This document shows, in pieces, positions 25,546 to 34,173 of a stretch of 64,000 nt of DNA; the first letter of the stretch is position 1, and each line of letters opens with the position of its first letter. The notes under the pieces were generated by a model, which did not search any database, was not told the DNA's origin, and saw only the letters and a program-made list of their open reading frames with translations. A program made the position numbers and the translations under genes. Origin of the DNA: JAXGPF01 sp964463985 (GTDB taxonomy: Bacteria > Verrucomicrobiota > Kiritimatiellia > JAAZAB01); the NCBI GenBank assembly GCA_964463985.1, contig CAYXEK010000001.1:1-64000 (forward strand), in the 5' to 3' direction.

Positions 25546-26556
25546 TCATGAGGCGGGCGGTTCGTCTGAAGCGGGCGGCTGGGTATCCGCCGCTCTGCGC
25601 ATGCCGGCTTTGCCATGCATTTTCCGCCACCAGCCTGATAGTTGTACGCTGTGCCGCCAGCCGTAAATGGCGCCGGCCGCGGCGCCGGCCGCCAACAGCA
25701 GCGCAATCAAGCTTTGCCAGGCAAGTCTCCACAGCAATGCGCGCGGCGCCTTGGCCACCGTGGCGTATGCGATGGAGCTGGCCGCCAGCCAGGTCGTTTG
25801 ACCGGGCAGCATGGCCGGCGCGGTGGCCGCGAGGTAGCGCCCGCCGGTATGCCGCACCAGCCGGTAGGCGGCCATGCCGTGTTCCGGCGCCGTCAACAAT
25901 GGTCCCGCCCGCAGCACTGCGCCGCGCGGCAAGTGCCCGGCTGTCTCGGGCCGCGCGGCTTCGGCGATGGCTGCGCCGTTTTCCGCATACAGCGCGAAGC
26001 CGGCGATCAGCGGCTCATCCAGGGGCGGGAAACAGCGCCAGATAAGAGAGTCGGTGTTGATTAAAACGCCGACAGCGCCCTCCATGGAATTGCCTTGGAA
26101 AATCGGCGCATGGATGGTAACGCCATGTGTTCCATGCTGAGCGGTATGGCAGGCCACTACCGGCAATCCTTTTTGCAGTTGGCCCCATTGTTCGGGCGTC
26201 AATTCTGCGGGCCATACAGAAACTGTTTCAGGATGCGGAGCCCAGGTGCCGGTCACGCTGCCGGTTTCATCCAGACGCTGCATGGCTGCTATATCGGCCG
26301 CGTATTCCGTTTCCAGCAGGCCGGCCGTCGGATCGGTCATGCTGATGCCCGCCATGTGGGCAAGCAGTTCCTGAAAATAACCTTCAAGACGGCCGGCGGT
26401 TTTGGCGGATTGGCGCCACAACATGGTGGCGTAGGCATCTTCGCTGGCGCGCAGCATCATCCGGTAGTGGCCGGCCAGCAGGCCGGCGGCGACCGCGAGC
26501 AAGGCTGCAAGCGCGAGACATAGCCTCTTATTTTGATTTGCGAAACGCTGAAACAT
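25546..26556 (-). CDS. Membrane protein with an extracytoplasmic Cache-like sensor, no output domain
   Basis: 336-aa protein with an N-terminal membrane helix (about 12-30), a periplasmic region of about 210 residues with Cache-like features (ASEDAYATMLWRQSAKTAGR helix, GVTIHAPIFQ, AVGVLINTDSL), a second helix (about 282-305) and a short basic Pro/Ser-rich tail. Histidine kinases and chemoreceptors have this input half, but no HAMP, kinase or cyclase follows. It lies 36 nt after the Spy-like gene, probably in the same transcript. Function not recognised; a partner protein could carry the output. Confidence 0.6.
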   Translation of the reverse strand: MFQRFANQNKRLCLALAALLAVAAGLLAGHYRMMLRASEDAYATMLWRQSAKTAGRLEGYFQELLAHMAGISMTDPTAGLLETEYAADIAAMQRLDETGSVTGTWAPHPETVSVWPAELTPEQWGQLQKGLPVVACHTAQHGTHGVTIHAPIFQGNSMEGAVGVLINTDSLIWRCFPPLDEPLIAGFALYAENGAAIAEAARPETAGHLPRGAVLRAGPLLTAPEHGMAAYRLVRHTGGRYLAATAPAMLPGQTTWLAASSIAYATVAKAPRALLWRLAWQSLIALLLAAGAAAGAIYGWRHSVQLSGWWRKMHGKAGMRRAADTQPPASDEPPAS

Positions 26557-26592
26557 TGTTTACCGCCGCTTTCAGGACAGCCAGCCAGGTTT

Positions 26593-27252
26593 TTATTCTG
26601 CAGCCTGATTTGCGCCCTGCCCGGAGGCTTGGCCGTCTTTTTTGCCTTTTTTGCCGCCCGGCTGCTGGTAATTGCCTTTTTCGGGACAGATTTTACTCCA
26701 GAATGCCTTGCGCTCGGCTTGTTGTTGCTCGCGGTGCGCTTTGCGCTCGGCCGCGTCGGCTCGGCGGTGCTCTTTCATCTGCTGCCGGCGCTGTTCGGGA
26801 GTAAGACTGGTGTTCTGCTGCAATTCCTGGGCGAAGGCCGTGTTGGCGGCATGGCGCAGGGAGTTGAATTCCGTGTTTTCCAGGTGTTGCTGCTCGAAGA
26901 ATGCGATGATTTCCGCCTTCTGGGCGTCGGTCAGGTTTGAGTTGGCTGCCAGGTTTTTCTTCAATTGGGCCAAATTTTCCTGGTATTGCTGCGCGTTGAA
27001 CGTCACGTTTTTCTGGTAGCGGGCCTCGGAGAATTCCTGCATGGCCTGCACCCGCTCTTCTGCCGACAAGCCTTTGAGGGTTTCCTGAAAAGCCTTGCTT
27101 TCCTCGCGCATTTGCCGGCGATGGGCCTGGCGTTCCTGTTTTTGCTGCTGCCAATGGGCTTTGTTCCCGCCGGGATTGCCCTGGTTGCCTGCCAGCGCGC
27201 CCGCGCCGATTAACGCCGCCATTAACACTGAAATAAGTATTTTGCCTTGCAT
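26593..27252 (-). CDS. Exported Spy/CpxP-like helical protein
   Basis: 219-aa protein with a signal peptide (MQGKILISVLMAALIGAGALAG) and an almost wholly helical, Gln/Glu/Lys/Arg-rich body. Two LTxxQ-type motifs (LTDAQKAEI, LTPEQRRQQ) recall the Spy/CpxP periplasmic chaperones and metal sensors. The C-terminus is a Lys/Gly/Gln-rich tail. Start at 27252 follows AAAGGA and begins the signal peptide; a start 39 codons upstream would add an unrelated, Cys-containing leader. Chaperone function is inference from motifs only. Confidence 0.6.
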   Translation of the reverse strand: MQGKILISVLMAALIGAGALAGNQGNPGGNKAHWQQQKQERQAHRRQMREESKAFQETLKGLSAEERVQAMQEFSEARYQKNVTFNAQQYQENLAQLKKNLAANSNLTDAQKAEIIAFFEQQHLENTEFNSLRHAANTAFAQELQQNTSLTPEQRRQQMKEHRRADAAERKAHREQQQAERKAFWSKICPEKGNYQQPGGKKGKKDGQASGQGANQAAE

Positions 27253-27365
27253 GATGTTTATTCCTTTACCTGGTTGATTGGCCCTATGTTCAACAAGTTT
27301 ACTGTTCAATCCTGTTCCTCCTTGCCTGGAATTGATCCGATTGCATGCTTCATCCATACATAACG

Positions 27366-28586
27366 TCACAAGGCGCCGTTTATTGTATTGGCCCGCAGCA
27401 CGCGGAGAAAATTGCCGCCCAGGATTTTCCGGATTGCATCATCGCTATGCCCGCGCTGCACCAGGCCTGCGGTGAACATCGGCCAGTTGATCCAATCCAG
27501 GCTGAGCAGTTGCCGGGGTTGATTCCAGCGCGGGTCGGCGAAAGCGCCGGCCGGCCAGAAATATTCAAAACGCGGCGGGCGCGGCTGTTTGGGGAGTGGA
27601 GGCTGGCGCATGGCGATGGATGATTGATACCCGGTATCCGTGCCGATACCCACGGAATCGGCGCCGAATTTTTTCACCATGTAGTCAATATGGTCCAGCA
27701 AGGCCGCGATATCGCCCGAACCGCCCAGGAAACTGGAGATGCAGCAGATGCCGAGCATGCCGCCGCCATCCAGAATGGCGCGGATGACGTCATCCGGCTT
27801 GGCGCGGCAGTGATGGTTGACGGCATCGCACACGGTATGGCTGGCCACGATCGGGCGGGAGGAAGCCCGTGCGGCTTCCAGGCTGGTGCGCCAGCCGGAA
27901 TGCGCGACATCCACGATGACGCCCACCCGGTTCATTTCCGCAATGGCGTGGCGGCCAAAATCGCTCAAGCCGGCGTTGGACTCTTCGGCGCAGCCGTCGC
28001 CCAGCATGTTGCGCCGGTTATAGGTCAGGTGCATCATGCGGATGCCGAGCTGATGGAAAACCTTGATCCAGGACAGTTCCGCGGTCACGAAACGCCATTC
28101 CTGGGCCAGAGGCACCCCGTTGCCGGAAAGGCAGATGCTGTGCCGGCCGGCCTGGTGCGCGGCGGCGATATCGTCGGCGTTAACCGCCTTGGGAACGAAA
28201 TCGCGCAGCGTATCCGTCACATGCACGAACCGCGCCAGGCGTTTGAGCAGGACCTCCGGCGCCTGGGATTCCTCGCCGGCATTGCGCATCAGGCAGGTCA
28301 CCCCGGATTCATTCCAGGCGTCCTGGTATTCCGCCAGTTCGGCCGGATCGGTCAATTGCCGGAGCATGGGCATGCTTTCGCGCAAATCCTGCAATTCCGC
28401 GTCGGACAACCCGCGGTCCAGCGCATCTTTGATCAAGGCGGTATCCAGCCCGGGATTGGGTCCGAAGCCGTAAGTGTCAATTACCACGGCGTCGCGGTGC
28501 AGCGCGCGCGCACGTTCCAGCGTCCCTTGGTCCGGTTGCAGAATATCCAGGGCGGACTGGCGGGCGGTTTGCATTTTTTCGTTCAT
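27366..28586 (-). CDS. Peptidase M19 (membrane dipeptidase) homologue with altered metal site
   Basis: 406-aa protein of the renal-dipeptidase family. Conserved parts are FGRHAIAEMNRVGVIVDVAH, a His in VAHSG (H229), SHTVCDAVNHHCRAKPDD (H250) and VGIGTDTGYQ. The first metal-binding signature (normally DGHND) reads IDTYGFGP, giving Tyr39 and Phe41 in place of His and Asp, and the bridging Glu region reads CLSGNGVP without Glu. Thus two of the usual zinc ligands and the bridging acid appear lost. No signal peptide is visible. It lies 3 nt after a GT9 gene in the same direction. Family assignment is firm, dipeptidase activity is not. Confidence 0.8.
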   Translation of the reverse strand: MNEKMQTARQSALDILQPDQGTLERARALHRDAVVIDTYGFGPNPGLDTALIKDALDRGLSDAELQDLRESMPMLRQLTDPAELAEYQDAWNESGVTCLMRNAGEESQAPEVLLKRLARFVHVTDTLRDFVPKAVNADDIAAAHQAGRHSICLSGNGVPLAQEWRFVTAELSWIKVFHQLGIRMMHLTYNRRNMLGDGCAEESNAGLSDFGRHAIAEMNRVGVIVDVAHSGWRTSLEAARASSRPIVASHTVCDAVNHHCRAKPDDVIRAILDGGGMLGICCISSFLGGSGDIAALLDHIDYMVKKFGADSVGIGTDTGYQSSIAMRQPPLPKQPRPPRFEYFWPAGAFADPRWNQPRQLLSLDWINWPMFTAGLVQRGHSDDAIRKILGGNFLRVLRANTINGAL

Positions 28587-28589
28587 GAA

Positions 28590-29651
28590 TTATCCCGTCT
28601 TGTGGTTTGGGTTTGTGTTTTGACTTTCGTTTTGCGTTAAAATTTCAATCGCCGCCGCGGTAACCTGTTCCGGCAGAATCGTCTGCAGGCAGGCATTGGC
28701 GCCGTAACGGCACCGGCGGCGATAGCAGGGCCGGCAGGGCAGCCGGCTGCTGAAGACCTGGTGGCGGGTGCCGTAGGGGCCGGTGCGCGCCGGATCGGTC
28801 GGCCCGAACAGCGCCAGCACCGGCACGTCCAGCGCCGCGGCAATGTGCATCGGTCCCGAATCGTTGGTGATTGCCAGTTGCATGGCTTGCAGATATCCGC
28901 CCAGTTCCGGCAAAGTCAAACGGCCGGCCAGGTTGACGGCGCGCCCCTTCAGTTTCCGCGCCAGATTTTCACAGGCCGCGGCATCCGCTTTGCCGCCCAG
29001 GATATAGACGGTCGCATGGAATCGGTCGAGCAGTTCCAGCGCGGTTTGGGCGAAGGAGGCCAGCGGCCAGTTTTTGCTGGGCCAGCGCGAACAGGGAATC
29101 AATGCCAGGCGCGGTTCCGGAGAAGTGAGGCCGGGGTCGGCAAAGCGCAGGGGGAAGGCCGGCGGCGGCACCGGCAGATTCAGGTAACGCACCACGTCCA
29201 GGTTTTGTTCAACCGCGTGGCGGCTGCGGTCGCGCCGGCCGGCCACGGCGTGATAAAAGCATCGCGCTCCTTCGCGCTGGAAGGAAGGACCTATGCGCCG
29301 CGCGGCGCGCGCCAGGCGGGTGATCAGCGCGCTTTTAAGCAGGCCCTGCAGGTCAATCGCCAGGTCGTATTTCTCGGCCCGGAGGGCGCGCCGGAATGCG
29401 AGCAATTGCCCCGGCACCCGGCGCGGGAAGGGAATGACCCGGCGCACGTCCGGGAAGCAGCTTGCCAAGTCGGCGTATTCGGTATTCACGACCCAGTCAA
29501 TTTCGGCCGGCAGGCCGATACGCAGGCAATGCACCGCCGGCAGAGCATGGATCAGATCGCCCAGCGAACTGGTTTTGATTATTAAAACGCGGGTTGGCGC
29601 CGGCGTCTCGGCGGTTGGAACATTTTCTGCGGCAATGCCTTGGTGTTTCAT
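28590..29651 (-). CDS. Glycosyltransferase family 9 (heptosyltransferase-like)
   Basis: ADP-heptose:LPS heptosyltransferase-type enzyme of about 353 aa. Signatures are RVLIIKTSSLGDLIHALPAV at the N-terminus, YDLAIDLQGLLKSALI, PCSRWPSKNWP, and the C-terminal TNDSGPMHIAAALDVPVLAL followed by FGPTDPARTGP. A four-Cys segment (LPCRPCYRRRCRYGANAC) near the end is common in this family. The frame stays open upstream to 29825 but runs into repeat A there; the start at 29651 is a choice with no clear binding site. Role: adding a sugar to an outer-membrane lipid core, implying an LPS-like envelope. Confidence 0.82.
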   Translation of the reverse strand: MKHQGIAAENVPTAETPAPTRVLIIKTSSLGDLIHALPAVHCLRIGLPAEIDWVVNTEYADLASCFPDVRRVIPFPRRVPGQLLAFRRALRAEKYDLAIDLQGLLKSALITRLARAARRIGPSFQREGARCFYHAVAGRRDRSRHAVEQNLDVVRYLNLPVPPPAFPLRFADPGLTSPEPRLALIPCSRWPSKNWPLASFAQTALELLDRFHATVYILGGKADAAACENLARKLKGRAVNLAGRLTLPELGGYLQAMQLAITNDSGPMHIAAALDVPVLALFGPTDPARTGPYGTRHQVFSSRLPCRPCYRRRCRYGANACLQTILPEQVTAAAIEILTQNESQNTNPNHKTG

Positions 29652-29766
29652 TTTTACGGGAAACATCTTGTGGAGGCGCAACGGCTTGTCCTTCATAGCC
29701 CGGCGAAGCGGGATGTTGCGCATCCGGTCATCCTGTAGTGGCGCAACGGCGTTGCGCATCCGGGCT

Positions 29767-29886
29767 GAGCCAGTTTCAAAAGTCTCGGACGACGTGGAAG
29801 TCGTCCCTCCAAAATGCACAATCACCCCATTTTTGGAGGGTCGGGTTTCACCCCGACCTTTTTGTCAGGACTTTTGCAATTGGCTC
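29767..29886. repeat. Dispersed 120-bp element A, copy 2
   Basis: Same length and orientation as 8358-8477, with few mismatches. Its ends are GAGCCAGTTTCAAAAGTC and GACTTTTGCAATTGGCTC, and it carries the same two internal hairpins. It sits 115 bp upstream of the glycosyltransferase start. Confidence 0.85.
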
Positions 29887-29903
29887 GGGCTATACAGTAA
29901 AAA

Positions 29904-29958
29904 GATGCCGAACACAGTTCGGCCGCTACAACAACCGGATGCCGAACACAGTTCGGCC
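29904..29958. repeat. Tandem pair of 21-bp hairpin units
   Basis: GATGCCGAACACAGTTCGGC(C) occurs at 29904-29924 and 29938-29958, 34 bp apart; each folds as GCCGAAC..GTTCGGC. With repeat A and a third repeated sequence (GGCGCAACGGCGTTGCGC, near 29735) it fills the 377-bp gap 29652-30028, where no gene is seen. Confidence 0.7.
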
Positions 29959-30028
29959 ACCAGAATAAAATCATGCTAACACAATGCCGTTTCTGTCCGC
30001 AATCAATATTTAGCGGGCGACTCGTGGT

Positions 30029-31411
30029 TCAGCGGTCGGCGGAAGTCGTCAATACCGGCACGCCGTAAGGTCCATCCAGCAGGACGGCGGCGCTGGCCGC
30101 CGGGCGCGATGCGAAAAAAGCGTCCGCCGCCCTTTGCACCATGGCTTCCGCCAGCGCGCGTTCCTCCAGGCCGGCAGGCATTCCGGCGCCGCCGTCCCGG
30201 CCGGGAATGCCGCGCTGGCGGAAAACAGCGCCGGTCAGGCGCGGCGCGCAGTAAATCAGGTTGTCCAGGCTGCCCAGCTTGCGGAATACCCGGCACCACA
30301 TCTGCGCTTCCCATTGTTCCGGGATGAACTGCCAGGCCGGGTCGCGCAGCCGGCGGACGAATTCCGCCGGCCCGTATTGTTTCAACATGGGCAGAACGCG
30401 CCGGTAATTGGGTCCGCCCACGGGGTCAACATCCGTATGGTTGGCGGCCAGGATCACCGTGCCCCCGGGCCGCGCGGCCTTGACGGCCTCGGCGGCGGCT
30501 TTGGCGGCCTGGTAATGGTTGATCCCGGCGAAGCCGCCATGCGTGATTACCAGGTCGAAGTTGCGCGGAATCCTGATTGCGCCGGTCTGCATCAACCGGG
30601 CCACCGCGGCTTGATGCGCGGACAGCATCCCGCCGGCGAAAACTCCCGTCAATTCCTTGGCGCCGTTCAAAGTTACGTTCACGATGAAATCCACTCCCGC
30701 CAGTTTCGCCGCCGCCAGCGCTTCGTCATAACAGGGGTTGCCGCTGAAGTTCAGGCTGGCGCTGCGTTCGTCATCCATCAGCTCCGGGCCGTGAAATACC
30801 CGGGTTACCTGTTCGCCCGCGATACCGGGGCAGATGGACTTGGCCCCGCCGCTGGCGCCGGCCATGAAATGCGGCTCCACCAGGCCGGTGAGTATTTTAA
30901 TGTCGGCGTCGAGGTAGCGGGTGTTGACCAGCATCCGGGCGCCGCGGGGCGTGTTGCCGATGTCGCGCAAATACGCGTCATCGGTGCAGCTATGGTTATA
31001 AACGCCGGTTTGCCCGTCGAATATTTCGCCCGGCAGCAGCAGGCGCAATTCAGGTTCAGCCAGCGGCCGGTGGGTGCCGTTGGCCACCAGGACATCAATC
31101 CGGTGAATTCCGGCGCCGCGCAGTGTCTCAATGACCGGCAGCAGGATGCCGCTTGGCCCTTTGTAGGGCACGGGGCGGGTATTGTCGCTGACCACGATCG
31201 CCGCCCGCGGCGCGGGATGCGCCGCCTTTTGGCGGCGCGCCAGTTCGGCCAGGGGCGGCGCGCCCAGCGGATGGGCGAGCGCCTGGCGGATGGTGCCGGC
31301 CGGATCGGACAAAGCCGGGTCGCGGGGCAGGGCAAGCAATGCTGTTTGCGGCGGCAGGCGCAAATGCAGGAACTGGCTGCCGAATTCCAGGTCACAGGCG
31401 ATGTGTGGCAT
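30029..31411 (-). CDS. larA: LarA-family nickel-pincer enzyme (lactate racemase-like, DUF2088)
   Basis: 460-aa LarA-family protein. All key positions line up with a constant offset to Lactobacillus plantarum LarA: DNTRP at 76-80, His114 in NGTHRP, His181 in VEPHFM, Lys191 in SGGAKSICPGI (the residue that tethers the pincer cofactor) and His207 in RVFHGPE. It interconverts enantiomers or epimers of a 2-hydroxy acid; lactate is the prototype but the family is diverse. It lies 7 nt after an FAD-linked hydroxy-acid oxidase, a sensible pair: racemise, then oxidise. The cofactor-making genes larB, larC and larE are not in the window. Confidence 0.85.
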   Translation of the reverse strand: MPHIACDLEFGSQFLHLRLPPQTALLALPRDPALSDPAGTIRQALAHPLGAPPLAELARRQKAAHPAPRAAIVVSDNTRPVPYKGPSGILLPVIETLRGAGIHRIDVLVANGTHRPLAEPELRLLLPGEIFDGQTGVYNHSCTDDAYLRDIGNTPRGARMLVNTRYLDADIKILTGLVEPHFMAGASGGAKSICPGIAGEQVTRVFHGPELMDDERSASLNFSGNPCYDEALAAAKLAGVDFIVNVTLNGAKELTGVFAGGMLSAHQAAVARLMQTGAIRIPRNFDLVITHGGFAGINHYQAAKAAAEAVKAARPGGTVILAANHTDVDPVGGPNYRRVLPMLKQYGPAEFVRRLRDPAWQFIPEQWEAQMWCRVFRKLGSLDNLIYCAPRLTGAVFRQRGIPGRDGGAGMPAGLEERALAEAMVQRAADAFFASRPAASAAVLLDGPYGVPVLTTSADR

Positions 31412-31418
31412 AGGCGGT

Positions 31419-33026
31419 TTAATCCGGGATCACATTGCCGCGGTTGACCAGCATTTGCGGATCAACCGCCTGCTTGCTGGCCCGCACCATGTCCAGGGCG
31501 GCGCTGCCGTAACAACGCAGGAAATCCTGCCGCTTGCGCTTGCCGGTGCCGTGTTCGCCGGAATACACGCCGCCCAGTTCGGCGCTGCGCGCGACAATGG
31601 CGTCATATACCGCCACCGCCCGGTCAATCTGCGCCTTGTGCGGCTGGATGGTGAAGTGCAGGTGGCAATCGCCCAGGTGTCCGAATGACAGGTAATCCAG
31701 CTCGTTTTTGCGGATCAACGCATGGGTGAAGTTCAGAAATTCCCGGAACCTGTCGAAGGGGACAACCGTGTCGGTCATGATGGTGAAGGTGCCGCGTTGC
31801 TGCACCACTTCCAGGGCATTGGCGGGCAGGGAATGGCGGGCTTCCAGGAAAAGATTCCGGAGCGCTTCCGTGTCCAGGACCAGGATGGCCTGCTCCGGCA
31901 GGTCCAAACCGGCCTCCGCCAGTATTTCCAGCCAGGCCCCGGCGGCGTCTTCCATGGCCAGGCCGAACAGCGGCTGCTGGATATACACGCCTGCCTGGTC
32001 GGTTCCATGATAAAAGCGCTCGGCATGTTTCATGGATTGCCGGCAATTCGCCCCGAAATATTCCAGGGCGGTCAGGCGCCCCAGGTCGCCCTCAAAATGC
32101 GCGCGCGCCGCTGCCAGCAGGCCCAGAGCGGCGTCTTCGTCTGGCAGCGAGATGCAGAGATCGAGGTATTCCCGGGGATTTTCCGCCAGGCGCAGCGTGC
32201 AGGCCGTCGCCAGGCCGAAAATGCCCTCGCTGCCCACGACCAGGTCCACGAAATCCAGGGCGCCGTCCGGAGCGCTAAATGGGCCGCCGGCATTTTTGAT
32301 GGGCGGACGCGGGTAAGTCGGGACCGGCCAGGGATGAGCTGTATGGCCGTCTTCCAGGGAAAAAAAGCCGCCGGCGGAAACATACTGGTTGCGTTCCGCC
32401 TCGATCAGCATGCCGTCCGGCAGGAGGAAACGCAACGATTGCACCCAGGCGCGGGTGGCGCCCTGCTCGCCCGGGGTGAAGCCGGAAGCATTGCAGGCCA
32501 GGCAGCCGCCCACGCTGGCGTCGGCGCGGCTGGTGGGATCCACCGGGTAGCGCCGGCGGCCGCCGGTTTGTTTGCCGACTTCCCGGCGCATATCTTCCAG
32601 CAGCAGGCCGACGGGCGCGGCGGCAGTTTGGCCGGCGGTATCCACCCGCACCGCGGGCTCCAGCATGCGGACGGTGGAAAGCACGACGCCGTCCGGCGGC
32701 GTGGCGCTGCCGGTCAGGTTGGATTTGCCGCCGGAAAAAGTAACCGGTACGCCCGCGGCCCGGCAGATGCGCAAAACAGCGGCGCAGCCGCGCTCGTCGC
32801 GCGGCCGGGCCAGGGCCTGAGCCCGGCCGGAAAGGTGGCTGCTGTCCTCGGCAAACCCGGCGACGATTTCCGGGTCGGTGGATAGGTCAACTTGAAAATT
32901 CTCGCTTAGAAACGCCGCGGCGGCCGCCAGGTTGCCGGCGCCGGGATGGGCCGCGCCGAATCGGTCCAGCGCGGCGTATTCCTCATCGGACAGGACAGGT
33001 TGCAGCGGCAGGCGATGGGTTGACAT
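31419..33026 (-). CDS. glcD: FAD-linked 2-hydroxy-acid oxidase (GlcD / D-lactate dehydrogenase type)
   Basis: 535-aa VAO-fold flavoprotein (COG0277). The PP-loop region is VTFSGGKSNLTGSA, with DPTSRADASVGGCLACNASG and VGSEGIFGLATACTLRL typical of the FAD domain, and a C-terminal domain ending YSGEHGTGKRKRQDFL and VDPQMLVNRGNVIPD. It is somewhat longer than classical GlcD. It is predicted to oxidise D-lactate, glycolate or a related acid. First gene of a two-gene operon with the LarA homologue, divergent from an AraC-type regulator across a 95-bp gap. Confidence 0.85.
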   Translation of the reverse strand: MSTHRLPLQPVLSDEEYAALDRFGAAHPGAGNLAAAAAFLSENFQVDLSTDPEIVAGFAEDSSHLSGRAQALARPRDERGCAAVLRICRAAGVPVTFSGGKSNLTGSATPPDGVVLSTVRMLEPAVRVDTAGQTAAAPVGLLLEDMRREVGKQTGGRRRYPVDPTSRADASVGGCLACNASGFTPGEQGATRAWVQSLRFLLPDGMLIEAERNQYVSAGGFFSLEDGHTAHPWPVPTYPRPPIKNAGGPFSAPDGALDFVDLVVGSEGIFGLATACTLRLAENPREYLDLCISLPDEDAALGLLAAARAHFEGDLGRLTALEYFGANCRQSMKHAERFYHGTDQAGVYIQQPLFGLAMEDAAGAWLEILAEAGLDLPEQAILVLDTEALRNLFLEARHSLPANALEVVQQRGTFTIMTDTVVPFDRFREFLNFTHALIRKNELDYLSFGHLGDCHLHFTIQPHKAQIDRAVAVYDAIVARSAELGGVYSGEHGTGKRKRQDFLRCYGSAALDMVRASKQAVDPQMLVNRGNVIPD

Positions 33027-33098
33027 GCCTGTGAAAATAACACAGCATTCGGCGCCCAGGCAATCAAAAATCAGGGAATTTAGTTGTTACTGCCGGAG

Positions 33099-33120
33099 GC
33101 GTTGCTTATCATGGCAACGC
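33099..33120. promoter_or_regulatory. Inverted repeat between Shine-Dalgarno and start codon of the AraC regulator
   Basis: GCGTTGC (33099-33105) and GCAACGC (33114-33120) form a perfect 7-bp stem with an 8-nt loop. A strong SD (GGAGG, 33095-33099) is directly 5' and the ATG (33122) is 2 nt 3'. It could be an operator in the divergent promoter region or an RNA hairpin bringing SD and ATG together. Confidence 0.4.
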
Positions 33121-33121
33121 T

Positions 33122-34036
33122 ATGCAAAAGAATATTCAGTTTCCGGCTGACAGCGGGAGGCCGGATATTGCCGGCCGGGGTTTCCCCTGGGGCGAATCGG
33201 AGGCAAGCATCCTGGCTGCGCCCGCCAGATGGAAGTTTGTTTCGCCCTTTATGCCGTGTCAGGGAAGCTCGGCGCCGGGAGCGCGGGTATTCCGGCAATG
33301 GATGGCCAAACACCGGCACACCCATCCGTTTTACGAAGTCATGCTGCCTCTCCGCGGCGCGGCCTGGTACGGCGTGGGCGACGCGGTTTTTGCCTGCCGG
33401 CCGGGCACCATGCTGATCATTGCGCCGAACCAGCCGCATGCCAGCCGGTACCGGCTGAACGATACCGTGGAACATGCCTGGATAAGTTTCATTACCCCGG
33501 AACAGGCGTTCCTGCAGTATGTGTCCGTATCCAAAGGCAAAGTCAAGCGGATACACGGGGAGCGCAGCCTGATCAATGTCGCCGGACTGAGCCGTTTGTT
33601 GCAGTTCCTGCAACACCTGGCGGGAGGGCAAAGTCCGTTGAAAAACTTGCAGACCAACTTGCTGTTGACGGCGTTTTGCGCGGAGCTCATCCATCTGTTG
33701 ATTGATGCCGGCTCCCGTCCGCCCGAGGTGATTGACCGCGAAGCGCTGATGCGTAAAAAAATCGGCATGATCTGCGGGCATGTGCGGCAAATCGGCGGCA
33801 GAACCAATCTTGCGGAACTGGCGCTGCTGATCGGCTACACTCCCGGCCATTTCGCGCGGGTGTTTAAACTGGTTGCCGGCCAAACCGTGCACCAGTATAT
33901 TGACGCCTGCCGCCTGGACCGCGCCAAAGCGATGCTGGCCGCCCGCGTGCCGATGAAGGCCATGGCCGCCGAACTGGGTTTTGCCGACAAGACCACCTTG
34001 TCCCGCTGGCTGGGTAAATTCCGGCATGCGATGTGA
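33122..34036 (+). CDS. AraC-family transcriptional regulator with cupin sensor
   Basis: 304-aa regulator. The N-terminal cupin domain (about 55-130) reads HRHTHPFYEVMLPLRG, a Gly-rich strand and IIAPNQPHASRYRL; the C-terminal AraC double helix-turn-helix (about 205-304) reads TNLAELALLIGYTPGHFARV and PMKAMAAELGFADKTTLSRW. Such proteins usually sense a sugar or small metabolite and activate adjacent genes. It is divergent from the oxidase-larA pair and runs into the deaminase homologue, so either could be its target. No in-frame start codon lies between the SD at 33095 and the ATG at 33122. Confidence 0.85.
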   Translation: MQKNIQFPADSGRPDIAGRGFPWGESEASILAAPARWKFVSPFMPCQGSSAPGARVFRQWMAKHRHTHPFYEVMLPLRGAAWYGVGDAVFACRPGTMLIIAPNQPHASRYRLNDTVEHAWISFITPEQAFLQYVSVSKGKVKRIHGERSLINVAGLSRLLQFLQHLAGGQSPLKNLQTNLLLTAFCAELIHLLIDAGSRPPEVIDREALMRKKIGMICGHVRQIGGRTNLAELALLIGYTPGHFARVFKLVAGQTVHQYIDACRLDRAKAMLAARVPMKAMAAELGFADKTTLSRWLGKFRHAM

Positions 34037-34173
34037 TGTCTGCATTTTACATAGCCCAGCCGCCGCACGAATTGCAAACAAATATCATGATTGGTTGTTT
34101 GGCGGTTTTGCCTGCCCGTGATTTAATACATACGTTGACGAATCCGGGAAGCAATACCGAAAGGGCGCCGCCA

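Noticed and set aside
26533..26940. Hydrophobic plus-strand frame of 135 codons as a membrane protein
   Set aside because: It is antisense to the Gln/Glu-rich Spy-like gene, whose reverse complement is automatically Leu/Phe-rich; no ribosome-binding site.
29652..29825. N-terminal extension of the GT9 protein through the repeat region
   Set aside because: The extension translates element A (reading MIVHFGGTTSTSSETFE) and related repeats; the conserved family N-terminus starts later.
30134..31447. A 437-codon plus-strand frame opposite the LarA homologue
   Set aside because: No family features; the minus-strand frame contains every LarA signature residue at constant offset.
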